A stretch of DNA of 64,000 bases. It comes from Aldehydirespirator sp965220645 (GTDB lineage Bacteria > Actinomycetota > Acidimicrobiia > Acidimicrobiales > Aldehydirespiratoraceae). A model generated the notes under the pieces. It did not search any database. It had not been told where the DNA came from and worked only from the letters and a program-made list of their open reading frames with translations. Each line of letters starts with the position of its first letter. The stretch's first letter is position 1. The position numbers were made by a program, and so were the translations under genes. The DNA lies in contig OZ244836.1 in NCBI GenBank assembly GCA_965220645.1, positions 1,860,001 to 1,924,000 of the forward strand, written 5' to 3'. This document shows positions 27,652-35,849 of the stretch, in pieces.

Positions 27652-28107
27652 GTGTCGTCCGAAGTCCTGCAGGCCCCGCTCGTCCTCGAGTATCCGTTCA
27701 CGCGCTCCACCGGTCCAGTGATCGGCGCATTCCTGGCCGGGCTCCGCGACGGTGTGATCTGCGGCATCCGCCGGCCCGACGGAACCGTGCTTTGCCCCCC
27801 GCAGGAGTACGACCCGCTCACCGCGGAGCCGCTCACCGAGATGGTGGAAGTGGGCCAGTCCGGCGAGGTCCTGACGTGGGCCTGGAACGGCGAGCCCCGT
27901 CCCCTGCAGCCCTTTGATCGCCCGTTCTCGTGGGCTCTGATCCGTCTCGACGGGGCCGACACCTCGATGCTGCACGCGGTGTTCGTCGACAGTGCGGCCG
28001 AGATGTCGACCGCAATGAGGGTTCGAGTCGTGTGGAAATCCGAGCGCGAGGGGCACATTGCCGACATCGCCGGCTTCGAGCCGATCCCGGCCGAGGACAT
28101 CGAATGA
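27652..28107 (+). CDS. DUF35 / OB-fold acyl-CoA-associated protein (first copy)
   Basis: A 151-residue protein of the DUF35 family: a short N-terminal helix, a rubredoxin-like zinc ribbon that has decayed (only CGI and LCPP remain of the four cysteines), and an OB-fold with GQSGEVLTWAW and ALIRLDGADTSMLHAVF. DUF35 proteins bind thiolase-like partners and channel acyl-CoA substrates, for example ChsH2 with Ltp2 in steroid side-chain breakdown. It begins at GTG 27652, and its stop overlaps the next start as ATGA, so two DUF35 genes are coupled in front of two thiolase-like genes. The loss of zinc ligands suggests a structural role. Confidence 0.75.
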   Translation: MSSEVLQAPLVLEYPFTRSTGPVIGAFLAGLRDGVICGIRRPDGTVLCPPQEYDPLTAEPLTEMVEVGQSGEVLTWAWNGEPRPLQPFDRPFSWALIRLDGADTSMLHAVFVDSAAEMSTAMRVRVVWKSEREGHIADIAGFEPIPAEDIE

Positions 28108-28703
28108 GCACGGATCCGGCCACGGGCCGTGATCCGCTGGCAGCGCCCGCCGCGCTGTCCGAGCCGCTGACGGTGCCCGAGGCCCTCGCCGGCGTCGAAC
28201 CGGTGGAGAGCGTGTGCACGCCGATCCGGCTGACCTACACGTACACGCCGGGGCGGGCACTGTCGAGATACCTCAAGGCCATGGCCGGCAAGCGGATTCT
28301 CGGGGAGCGCTGCGGATTGACCGGCCAGGTGTTCGTGCCGCCCCGGGGCGTGAGCCCCCTAGCTGGCGCGGCCACCAGCGAAGTCGTCGAGTTGGCCGAC
28401 ACCGGCTACGTCGAGTCGTTCAACATCACCCGGGTTCCCATCGAGCGGCGTCCCGATCTCAAGCCTCCCTACTGCAGCGCCTGGATCGTCCTCGACGGCG
28501 CGTCGGTGGGCTTCCTCGGCCTCGTCATCAACATCGCGCCGGAGGAGGTCCGCATCGGTATGCGAGTGCGGGCCGTGTGGAAGCCCGACGAAGAACTCGA
28601 GGTCTCCGCGGCCAACATTCTGGGCTGGGAGCCCACCGGCGAAACCGACGAGGTGATCACCGACTACGAGCGAATCGGCCGCGTCGAGGCGAACCCAGCA
28701 TGA
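28104..28703 (+). CDS. DUF35 / OB-fold acyl-CoA-associated protein (second copy)
   Basis: A 199-residue relative of the preceding protein, sharing its plan: an N-terminal extension of about 40 residues, YTYTPGRALSRYLKAMAGKR, a ribbon reduced to ERCGLTGQVFVPPRG, and an OB-fold with VVELADTGYVESFNI and AWIVLDGASVGFLGLV. The RYLKAM-type segment before the ribbon is typical of DUF35 proteins that pair with SCP-x-like thiolases. Its ATG overlaps the upstream stop (ATGA), and its own stop at 28701-28703 overlaps the ATG at 28700 that opens the first of four micro-ORF repeats. The two DUF35 proteins probably form a heteromer serving the two thiolase-like proteins downstream. Confidence 0.78.
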   Translation: MSTDPATGRDPLAAPAALSEPLTVPEALAGVEPVESVCTPIRLTYTYTPGRALSRYLKAMAGKRILGERCGLTGQVFVPPRGVSPLAGAATSEVVELADTGYVESFNITRVPIERRPDLKPPYCSAWIVLDGASVGFLGLVINIAPEEVRIGMRVRAVWKPDEELEVSAANILGWEPTGETDEVITDYERIGRVEANPA

Positions 28704-28870
28704 TCGACGTTCGAGAGCCGTGGCCGGGGTGACGCCAGCATGATCGACGTTCGAGAGCCGTGGCCGGGGTGACGCCAGCATGATCGACGTTCGAGAGCCG
28801 TGGCCGGGGTGACGCCAACATGATCGACGTTCGAGAGCCGTGGCCGGGGTGACGCCAACATGATCGACGT
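28700..28870 (+). repeat. Four 40-base tandem units, each a ten-codon micro-ORF, ending on the thiolase start
   Basis: Four head-to-tail 40-base units occupy 28701-28860, and the first ten bases of a fifth (28861-28870) are the beginning of the thiolase-like gene. ATGs fall at 28700, 28740, 28780, 28820 and 28860. Each of the first four opens MIDVREPWPG and stops at TGA 30 bases on (28730, 28770, 28810, 28850), eight bases from the next ATG. The GGGG just before each TGA is a possible ribosome site for the next start. Units differ only in the last bases: ccagca in units 1-2, ccaaca in units 3-4. The first ATG overlaps the DUF35 stop. Confidence 0.95.
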
Positions 28871-29915
28871 CGCCGTCGTGGCCTTCGCGCAGCGCCAGGA
28901 GGCGGCCATCTCCGGCGAGTCCGAAGTGGAGTTCATGGTTCCACTGATGGAGGAGGCCAAGGCGGCCGCCGGCTTGACGCAGTCTGACATGGGGTTCACC
29001 TGCTCAGGCTCCTCGGATTTCCTGGCCGGGCAGGCCTTCTCGTTCGTGATGACCATCGACGGCACCGGTCCGGTGCCCCCGATCAGCGAGAGCCACGTCG
29101 AGCAGGACGGTGCCTGGGCGCTCTACGAGGCCTGGGTGAAGATCCAGTGCGGCGGCATCGATACCGCCTTCGTGTACGGCTACGGCAAATCCTCGCCGGG
29201 ATCACTGCGCGATGTGCTGGCCACGCAGATGGATCCCTACTACGTGTGCCCGCTGTGGCCCGACTCATACGCGGTGGAGGCGCTGGCGGCGCGGCTGATG
29301 CTGGAGGGAGGGCATGTCAGCGAGCACCGGCTGGCCGAGATCGCAGCCCGCAGCCGGGTCAGCGCTGCCTCCAACCCGCACGCTGTGAGGACGGAGTCCA
29401 AGTCCGTCGCCGAGATCCTGGCCGAGGACTACGCCATCGACCCGCTGCGGGCGTCGGACCTCCCGGCCGAGGCCGACGGCGGCTGCGCGGTGGTGCTGGC
29501 GGCCGGGGACCGGGCCCGCGAGCTGTGCGAGCGCCCCGCCTGGATCAGGGGAATGGACCATCGCAGCGACGCCCACACCCTCGGCGTCCGAGACCTGACC
29601 TCGTCGGCCTCCGCCCGGCTGGCCGCGCACCACGCCGGCGCGGCCGGCGACAAGCTCGACCTGGCGGAGCTGTACGGCCCCTTCACCACCTCCGAGCACT
29701 TGCTGATCGAGGCTCTCGGCCTGGATGAGGACAGCACGGCCATCAACCCGTCGGGGGGCGCGCTCGCGGCGCACACCATGATGGCCTCGGGCCTCATCCG
29801 GATAGGCGAGGCCGCTTCCCGGATCTGGCGGGGCGACGGCGACCGGGCCGTGGCCCACGCCACGTCGGGGCCGTGCCTGCAGCAGAACCTGGTTTGCGTA
29901 CTGGAGGGCGACTGA
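28860..29915 (+). CDS. Thiolase-like (SCP-x/lipid-transfer type) protein, no catalytic Cys
   Basis: A 351-residue protein with the thiolase fold as in SCP-x and Ltp-type proteins: an N-terminal MIDVAVVAFAQRQ strand, a central YGYGKSSPGS region, and C-terminal INPSGGALAAHTMMASGLIR followed by ATSGPCLQQN. At the position of the nucleophilic Cys (ENACASG in true thiolases) it reads SHVEQDGAW, so it cannot make an acyl-enzyme. Thiolase-like proteins without this Cys include steroid retro-aldolases such as Ltp2, which work with a DUF35 partner; two DUF35 genes are upstream. Its start codon is preceded by the micro-ORF repeat, which should limit its translation relative to the neighbours. It is followed after two bases by a second thiolase-like gene. 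Confidence 0.78.
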   Translation: MIDVAVVAFAQRQEAAISGESEVEFMVPLMEEAKAAAGLTQSDMGFTCSGSSDFLAGQAFSFVMTIDGTGPVPPISESHVEQDGAWALYEAWVKIQCGGIDTAFVYGYGKSSPGSLRDVLATQMDPYYVCPLWPDSYAVEALAARLMLEGGHVSEHRLAEIAARSRVSAASNPHAVRTESKSVAEILAEDYAIDPLRASDLPAEADGGCAVVLAAGDRARELCERPAWIRGMDHRSDAHTLGVRDLTSSASARLAAHHAGAAGDKLDLAELYGPFTTSEHLLIEALGLDEDSTAINPSGGALAAHTMMASGLIRIGEAASRIWRGDGDRAVAHATSGPCLQQNLVCVLEGD

Positions 29916-29917
29916 CC

Positions 29918-31081
29918 GTGGCCGCTGAGCGCACCGCGGTCATCGGGGTCGGCCAGACGAAGTACGCCGCGGCCCGCCGCGACGTGTCCATCGCCGGGCT
30001 GTTGCGGGAGGCTGCCTACCGGGCGCTGGAGATGGCCGAGAAGACCTGGAGCGACATCGACGCCGTGATCATCGGCAAGGCGCCCGACTTCTTCGAGGGC
30101 GTGATGATGCCCGAGGTCTACCTGGCCGAGGCGCTCGGAGCGGTGGGGAAGCCGATCATGCGAGTGCACACCGCGGGCTCGGTCGGAGGCTCGACTGGAT
30201 GTGTGGCGGCATCGATGGTGCAGAGCCGCATCCACCGCTGTGTGCTCACCATCGGCTGGGAGAAGCAGTCGGAGTCCAACGCCATGTGGGCCCTGTCGCT
30301 CCCGCAGCCCTTCGCCACCTCGGTGAACGCCGGCGCCGGCGGCTACTTCTCGCCCATCATCCGCCGCTACATGATGATGACCGGCGCCCCGGAGCTGATC
30401 GGCTGCATGGTGGCCCACAAGGATCGCCGCCAAGCCCTGCTCAACCCGTATGCCCACCTCCACCAGCACGACCTCACCTTCGAGCAGGTCGTGGACTCGC
30501 CGATGCTCTGGGACCCGATCCGCTACTCCGAGACCTGCCCGTCCTCCGACGGCGCCTGCGCGATGGTCCTTGTCGACGAAGCGGGCGGGGAGCGCCATCC
30601 CGGGCCGGTCGCCTGGGTGCACGGCACGGCCATGCGCAGCGAGAGCAACAGCTACGGGGGCCGCAACATGGTGTCCCCGGCCGCGTCGGAGCAGTGTGCC
30701 GACGACGTGTTCGCCCAGGCGGGCATCGTCGACCGGCGAGCCGAGATCGACGCGGTCGAGATGTACGTGCCGTTCTCGTGGTACGAGCCGATGTGGCTGG
30801 AGAGCTTGGGTTTCGCCTCGATCGGAGAGGGCTGGCGCATGGTGGAGTCCGGTGCCACCGAGCTTGATGGCGGTGACCTGCCGGTCAACTGCTCGGGAGG
30901 GGTGCTGTCGAGCAACCCGATCGGGGCGTCCGGGATGATCAGGTTCGCCGAGGCGGCGCTGCAGGTCATGGGCGCGGCTGGTGAGCACCAGGTGGACGGC
31001 GCCCGCCGGGCGCTGGGCCACGCCTACGGCGGCGGGGCCCAGTACTTCGCCATGTGGGTCGTCGGTGCCGACAGGTTGTAG
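29918..31081 (+). CDS. Thiolase-like (SCP-x type) protein, second subunit
   Basis: A 387-residue thiolase-superfamily protein. The N-terminus RTAVIGVGQTKYAAARRD is the classic SCP-x thiolase start. The nucleophile region reads RVHTAGSVGGSTG, with Gly or Ala where Cys is expected, and the C-terminal catalytic block is NCSGGVLSSNPIGASGMIR followed by GHAYGGGAQ instead of a Cys-Gly-Gly. It is therefore probably not a true thiolase. GTG 29918 begins two bases after the previous stop, implying coupled translation and a heterodimer with the preceding protein. The likely chemistry is carbon-carbon cleavage or condensation on an acyl-CoA chain; the substrate is unknown. Confidence 0.8.
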   Translation: MAAERTAVIGVGQTKYAAARRDVSIAGLLREAAYRALEMAEKTWSDIDAVIIGKAPDFFEGVMMPEVYLAEALGAVGKPIMRVHTAGSVGGSTGCVAASMVQSRIHRCVLTIGWEKQSESNAMWALSLPQPFATSVNAGAGGYFSPIIRRYMMMTGAPELIGCMVAHKDRRQALLNPYAHLHQHDLTFEQVVDSPMLWDPIRYSETCPSSDGACAMVLVDEAGGERHPGPVAWVHGTAMRSESNSYGGRNMVSPAASEQCADDVFAQAGIVDRRAEIDAVEMYVPFSWYEPMWLESLGFASIGEGWRMVESGATELDGGDLPVNCSGGVLSSNPIGASGMIRFAEAALQVMGAAGEHQVDGARRALGHAYGGGAQYFAMWVVGADRL

Positions 31082-31137
31082 ATTCGATGAGCACGGCGGG
31101 CACTCTGGGGCGCACCGCCAGGAATATTGCGGTCAGA

Positions 31138-31166
31138 TTGCGAAAATATTACCCTTCTGTTACGGT
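31138..31166 (+). promoter_or_regulatory. Possible promoter for a leaderless M23 peptidase message
   Basis: In an AT-rich island, TTGCGA (31138-31143) and TACGGT (31161-31166) are 17 bases apart; the latter ends seven bases before the GTG at 31174. The pattern fits a leaderless actinobacterial transcript but the boxes are imperfect. Confidence 0.35.
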
Positions 31167-31173
31167 CCCGTCG

Positions 31174-32391
31174 GTGCGTAGGGTGCGGCGCCTCTCTGGC
31201 GCGCTGCTGCTGATCGGATCGGCAGCCGCGCTGATGGCTGCAGCCGCGCTCGGGCAGACCGACGGGCGGATCGAGGACCTTCGCCAGCAGCGAGAACGGC
31301 TGGCCCGCGACGCAGCCGACGTGGCCAGCCAGGTCGATGCGCTCATCGCGGACGACGAGGCCGTGGTCGGCGCGCTCCAGGAGCTGGACGACTATGTCGA
31401 TCTCCAGCAAACCCGGATCGAAGCGGCGGAGGCGTCCATAACGGCCGCGGAGGCCGAGGCGGCCGCGGCCCGAGCCGAGGCCGACTGGTTCATCGATGAG
31501 ATCGAGATCATCCGGGAGCGCCTGCGCCAACGAGCCATTCAGGCCTACGTGCAGCCGCCCGTCGACTTTGTCGAGCAGTTCTCGACCAGTCTCAACGAGA
31601 GCGCCGTCCGGCTGTTCCTGCTCGACCTGGTCATAGGCAACGAACTGGAGATCACCGATGAGCTGCGGACCGCGGAGGCTCAGCTCGAGGTGGTGCGCCG
31701 GCGGGCCCTCGAGCGGGCCCAGGACGCCGACGGGGAGCGGCAGGCCCAGCAGGAGCGGCTCGCCGATCTCGAGGAAGCCCGAGCCGCGGCGCTGGAGTTG
31801 CGCCTCGAGATCCAGTCCCGCATCGACCGATGGGACCTCGTGTCGGCCGAGATCGACGTGTCCGACAAGGAGATGGAGCGGGAGATCAACCGCATCGAGG
31901 AGGAGATTCGCCGCAAGGAGCAGGAGCGCATCCGCAAGGAGGAGGAGGAGCGCCGCCAGGCCATCGAGGAAGAACGCCGCCGCCATGAAGCCGAGAACGG
32001 TCCGTTCGAACTGGTGGCTTGGCCCGCCGACGGGAAGAAGACGTCGGGATTCGGGCCGCGGGTCCACCCCATCTTCGGGACGGTGCGTCAGCACAACGGA
32101 ATCGACCTTGACGGCGACACCGGCGACCGGGTTCGCGCGGCCCGTTCGGGCGAGGTGATCCTGGCCGGAGAGCGCGGCGGCTTCGGCAACACCATCGTCA
32201 TCTACCACGGGCTCGGATACAGCACGCTCTATGGCCATCTCAGCCGCATCGAGGTGTCAGTGGGTCAGAACGTGGCCAGCGGGGACCGAATAGGCGCGAT
32301 CGGCTCCACCGGCTGGTCGACCGGACCTCACCTGCACTTCGAGATGCGCATCGACGGCAGGGCGGTAGATCCCACGCCCTATCTCCCATGA
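31174..32391 (+). CDS. EnvC/NlpD-like M23 peptidase with coiled coil
   Basis: An exported peptidoglycan hydrolase or amidase activator. From GTG 31174 it has a clean signal peptide (MRRVRRLSGALLLIGSAAAL), then a long coiled coil (about residues 35-270, rich in Glu, Arg and Ala, with a run of EEE/RRR heptads at its end), and a LytM/M23 domain with RQHNGIDLDGDTGD and PHLHFEM as zinc ligands. This is the plan of EnvC and of actinobacterial RipA-associated proteins that control daughter-cell separation. An in-frame ATG at 31087 would add 29 residues, but that stretch crosses an AT-rich, promoter-like island, so I prefer the GTG. Its LytM domain is about as similar to that of 25097-26119 as recent paralogues are. 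Confidence 0.87.
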   Translation: MRRVRRLSGALLLIGSAAALMAAAALGQTDGRIEDLRQQRERLARDAADVASQVDALIADDEAVVGALQELDDYVDLQQTRIEAAEASITAAEAEAAAARAEADWFIDEIEIIRERLRQRAIQAYVQPPVDFVEQFSTSLNESAVRLFLLDLVIGNELEITDELRTAEAQLEVVRRRALERAQDADGERQAQQERLADLEEARAAALELRLEIQSRIDRWDLVSAEIDVSDKEMEREINRIEEEIRRKEQERIRKEEEERRQAIEEERRRHEAENGPFELVAWPADGKKTSGFGPRVHPIFGTVRQHNGIDLDGDTGDRVRAARSGEVILAGERGGFGNTIVIYHGLGYSTLYGHLSRIEVSVGQNVASGDRIGAIGSTGWSTGPHLHFEMRIDGRAVDPTPYLP

Positions 32392-32419
32392 GGCTGATCG
32401 GCGCAGCGCAAGCGGCTTC

Positions 32420-33061
32420 GTGAAGCGTCGATCATGGGCACTGCTAGTGGCGGGCGACCAGCACGGTGAGGCGCCCGTGATGGGGTCTCCCGACATCGTC
32501 ATAGCGGCTGACGGCGGGCTGGAAGCGGCCCGCCGCTGGCGACTGCGCGTCGATGCCGTGGTGGGCGATCTGGACTCCGCGAGCGAAGCGTCGCTGGATT
32601 GGGCCAAGCGCGGCGGCGCGGCGATCGACGCCCATCCTGCCGACAAGGACGCCAGCGATCTGGAACTGGCCATGGCCTCGGCACTGGGACAGGTCGAGGC
32701 GGTGCACGTGCTGCTGCCGGCTGGGGGGCGGCTCGATCAGGCGGCGGTCAGCCTGGCGGTGCTGGCATCGCCTCGCTGGGCCGCGCTTCACGTGTCGGCC
32801 ACGGTGGGGGATGCCCACGTGACCGTAGTGCGCGGGCAGCGCACCCTGCGCGGCGAGGTGGGAGAGGTCGTGTCGCTGCTGGCAGTCGGCGGCCCCGCGC
32901 TGGTGGCGTCCACCTCCGGTCTGCTGTACCCGTTGGTTGAGGAGGCGCTGAATCCGACGGAGGGACGCGGCATGTCCAATGTGATTGTGGCGGCGCCGCC
33001 GACGGTCGAGGTGGTTGAGGGCGTCCTGCTGGCGATCAGGCCCGGTATCGCATCAGTCTGA
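32420..33061 (+). CDS. Thiamine pyrophosphokinase
   Basis: A 213-residue protein with all thiamine pyrophosphokinase landmarks: IAADGGLEAARRW near 28, VVGDLDSAS near 48, KDASDLELAM near 75, a GGRLDQAA block near 101, and GRGMSNV in the thiamine-binding C-terminal beta domain. It transfers pyrophosphate from ATP to thiamine to form the cofactor TPP. The GTG start at 32420 is 28 bases after the M23 gene. No TPP riboswitch was seen upstream. The reaction assignment is firm because both the catalytic Asp-rich loops and the C-terminal Ser-Asn are kept. Confidence 0.87.
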   Translation: MKRRSWALLVAGDQHGEAPVMGSPDIVIAADGGLEAARRWRLRVDAVVGDLDSASEASLDWAKRGGAAIDAHPADKDASDLELAMASALGQVEAVHVLLPAGGRLDQAAVSLAVLASPRWAALHVSATVGDAHVTVVRGQRTLRGEVGEVVSLLAVGGPALVASTSGLLYPLVEEALNPTEGRGMSNVIVAAPPTVEVVEGVLLAIRPGIASV

Positions 33062-33143
33062 AGCGCCCCGAAGGCTCTTCTTCCCAGGAGGGGGTGGAGC
33101 GCCCGACTGGGAGCGAAACGGGGCCGACCATTAGCGTCCCGCT

Positions 33144-34337
33144 GTGAGCTTCGACATGACGGGTCTGTTGAGGCCTGGGCTTGCCGGCGGCGCGGCCGAA
33201 TGGGTCGGCGATCCACCGTTCAACTTCGTCGGCGGCCACAACGATCCGGCCAGCGTGCCCTTCGGCGGCTTCGCGGAGGCGGCCGCTACTGCCCTGGCCC
33301 GCCACGGTCCGGACCTGGCCCGCTACAACCTCGGGGGAAGCGCCCAGGGCCATCTGCCGCTGCGGGAGTTCATTTCCGAATCCCTCGCTCGCAGGGCCGG
33401 CATGGCCACCGACCCGTCGGAGGTCCTGCTGACGTCGGGATCGTTGCAGGCCCTCGACTTGGTCAACGCGGCGCTGATCGCCCCTGGAGATCCGGTGATC
33501 GTCGAGGAGGCGACCTACGCCGGCACCCTGAGCCGCCTGGCCGCTCTGCAAGCCGATGTGCACGGCGTCTCACTCGACTCCGACGGGCTGCGCGCCGACC
33601 ATCTCGACGATGTGCTGGAGTCCCTGAGCCGCCAAGGCCGGCCACCGAAGTTCATCTACACGATCCCGACGGTGCAGAACCCCACCGGCACGGTGATGCC
33701 GGTGCAGCGCCGCCTCGAGCTGCTGGAGGTGGCCCGTCGCCACGGGGTAGCCATCTTCGAGGACGACTGCTACGCCGACCTGGTATTCGACGGTGAGCGA
33801 CCGCCGACGATCCGCTCACTGGATGCCGGCGCCGGCCAGGTCGTCTACTGCGGATCGTTCTCCAAGACCCTCGCCCCCGCATTGCGCTTGGGCTACATCG
33901 TGGCCGACTGGCCGGTGATGAGCCGGCTGCTCGCGCTGAAGACCGACGCTGGATCGGGCGCGCTGGAGCAGATCGTGGTGGCCGAGTACGCGGCGGCCCA
34001 CTTCGACGCCCACATCGACGCGCTGACCGCGGTTCTGAGCAAGAAATGCGACATGATCTGCGGCGCGCTGCGGGACAGCTTCGGGGACCTCGCAAGCTTC
34101 GAGGCGCCTCGGGGCGGGATCTTCGTATGGGTGGCGCTGCCCGACAGCGTCGACACCGACCGCCTGGTCGCGCCGGCGGCCGCAAGGGGAGTCGAGTACA
34201 ACCCCGGTTCGGGATGGTGCGTCGACCCTGTCTACGGTTCGAGCCGTATGCGTTTGTGTTTTGCACATCTGAGTGCTGACGACATTGCGGCGGGCATCGC
34301 CGCGCTGGCCGAGGTCGTGAGCGCCGGCGTGAGCTGA
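33144..34337 (+). CDS. PLP-dependent aminotransferase, class I/II
   Basis: A 397-residue fold-type I aminotransferase, similar to 2-aminoadipate/MocR-type enzymes. Landmarks: VLLTSGSLQALDLV near 95, the substrate/PLP block YTIPTVQNPTGT near 172, IFEDDCYADLVFDG (the PLP-ring Asp) near 205, and the PLP Lys in GSFSKTLAPALRLGY near 238. The C-terminal Arg that binds the alpha-carboxylate is in SSRMRLCFAHL. There is no N-terminal GntR domain, so it acts as an enzyme, not a MocR regulator. It starts at GTG 33144 after an 80-base gap that shows no clear signal. The donor and acceptor are unknown. Confidence 0.85.
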   Translation: MSFDMTGLLRPGLAGGAAEWVGDPPFNFVGGHNDPASVPFGGFAEAAATALARHGPDLARYNLGGSAQGHLPLREFISESLARRAGMATDPSEVLLTSGSLQALDLVNAALIAPGDPVIVEEATYAGTLSRLAALQADVHGVSLDSDGLRADHLDDVLESLSRQGRPPKFIYTIPTVQNPTGTVMPVQRRLELLEVARRHGVAIFEDDCYADLVFDGERPPTIRSLDAGAGQVVYCGSFSKTLAPALRLGYIVADWPVMSRLLALKTDAGSGALEQIVVAEYAAAHFDAHIDALTAVLSKKCDMICGALRDSFGDLASFEAPRGGIFVWVALPDSVDTDRLVAPAAARGVEYNPGSGWCVDPVYGSSRMRLCFAHLSADDIAAGIAALAEVVSAGVS

Positions 34338-34355
34338 CAGGTCAGAAGGGGACAG

Positions 34356-35849
34356 ATGCGCCGACGGGGGCACGGCAGGCATCGGCGAAGACTTCGCCCG
34401 GCGGTTCTGGCCGCCGCGGTGGTCGCGTCGGCCGCGCTCGCCGTTCCTTCCGGCGCAGTCGCTGAGACGGCTCTGGAGGGACCTTCGACCTTGCCGGAAT
34501 CAACCCAGCGGCTGGTCGAGGAGTTCTCCAAGGTGACGTCGCTTCGGATCGCTCCGAGCTCGATGTGTTTGACCGTGCTGCTCGACGACCAGGTGATCGT
34601 CGACGACGAAGGCGACACCGCCCTCGTTCCGGCGTCGCTCATGAAGATCGTCATCGCGGCGGCCGCCCTCGACACGATGGGCCCCGACGCGACCTACAGC
34701 ACAGGAGTGTTCGTTCGAACCGCCTCCCTCGGCTCGATTTCCGACGGCACCTTCCACGGCGACGTGTACCTGGTCGGTGGAGGCGACCCCGTGCTGAACA
34801 CGCCTAACTTCGGCAATCGCATCCCCGACCCGATCGCCTACACCGACGTGACCGAACTGGCCGACCTCGTCCGCCAGAGCCTGGCCCGCAGGGGTGTCCG
34901 GCGAGTACAGGGCGGGATGGTGGGAGATGACTCCCGGTACCCCGACCGCGTGCGGGACTACTACCGGGAGATCCCGCCCGACGGCGACGATCCCGTGTGG
35001 CGATACTCCGCCGACACCGTCAACCACATCGGCCCGCTGTCGGGTCTGCTGATCAATGAGGGCTTCGTCTCCTATACCTGGAAGACGGGGTCCGAGGATC
35101 GCCGCGAGTACGAGAGAACCGCCGATCCCACCCGGCACGCCGCCTCGTTGTTCGACAACCTTCTGGAGGCGAGAGGACTTGTGATCACCCGGCGGCCTCA
35201 GGCCGGCACGGCCCCGCCGCTGTCTCAGTTGACCTCGCTTGGCCGCATCGAGTCTCCCGACATGGTGCAGATCGTGGCCCGCATGCTTACCCGCTCCGAC
35301 AACACCATCGCGGAGATGCTGCTGAAGGAGATCGGCTGGCGGCCCGTCGGATCCGAGCGGGCGCTCGCAGCCGAAGCGGTCGAGGGGGTCATGGCGCGGC
35401 TCCTCGGGCCGGTCGCAGCCGGCATCGACATCGCCGACGGCTCCGGCCTGTCCAGGTACAACCGCCTGACCTGCGCGGCCGTGGCCGAACTGCTGCGGCT
35501 CGCCGGCCCCCGCTCTCCGCTGGTGGAAGGCCTGCCGGTAGCCGGCAGGAGCGGAACGCTCAAGACCTGCGGACCCGCGACGTGGCCACCGATCGCGGCC
35601 AGCCCCAACGCGGTCTATGCCAAGACGGGCACCGTCCACCTGTCGAATGCCCTGGCCGGAGTGGCTCAAGCGCTCAACGGCGAGACCGTCACGTTCGCCA
35701 TGATCGCCAACCGGCCCCATATGAACCGGCTCAGCCCGTGCAATGCTCTGCGCACGACATTGATCAACGCGGCGGCCCGATACACGTACGGCCCGGCGGC
35801 GTCGTGGGATGTCTCGTTCGACGTCGGCGTCTGGCCGGTCCTCGGTTGA
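34356..35849 (+). CDS. D-Ala-D-Ala carboxypeptidase/endopeptidase, PBP4 (S13) family
   Basis: A 497-residue exported penicillin-binding protein. It has an Arg-rich signal peptide (cleavage near AVAETA, about residue 36). The three penicillin-binding motifs are SLMK near 92 (catalytic Ser), SDN near 315, and KTGT near 424. Between SxxK and SxN lies the insert domain with GDVYLVGGGDPVLNT typical of S13 enzymes. It trims or cuts peptidoglycan cross-links. It is 18 bases from the aminotransferase stop and faces the orphan ABC ATPase tail to tail: their stop codons (TGA 35847-35849, TAG 35852-35850) are directly adjacent, leaving no room for a separate terminator. Confidence 0.9.
   Translation: MRRRGHGRHRRRLRPAVLAAAVVASAALAVPSGAVAETALEGPSTLPESTQRLVEEFSKVTSLRIAPSSMCLTVLLDDQVIVDDEGDTALVPASLMKIVIAAAALDTMGPDATYSTGVFVRTASLGSISDGTFHGDVYLVGGGDPVLNTPNFGNRIPDPIAYTDVTELADLVRQSLARRGVRRVQGGMVGDDSRYPDRVRDYYREIPPDGDDPVWRYSADTVNHIGPLSGLLINEGFVSYTWKTGSEDRREYERTADPTRHAASLFDNLLEARGLVITRRPQAGTAPPLSQLTSLGRIESPDMVQIVARMLTRSDNTIAEMLLKEIGWRPVGSERALAAEAVEGVMARLLGPVAAGIDIADGSGLSRYNRLTCAAVAELLRLAGPRSPLVEGLPVAGRSGTLKTCGPATWPPIAASPNAVYAKTGTVHLSNALAGVAQALNGETVTFAMIANRPHMNRLSPCNALRTTLINAAARYTYGPAASWDVSFDVGVWPVLG

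Noticed and set aside
28700..28870. CRISPR array or attachment site
   Set aside because: The 40-base units are contiguous, with no variable spacers, no leader and no cas genes; no integrase is nearby.
28664..29065. Minus-strand frame through the 40-base repeats coding a repetitive protein
   Set aside because: It only reflects the repeat; the plus strand explains every unit by a start, a stop and the gene start that follows.
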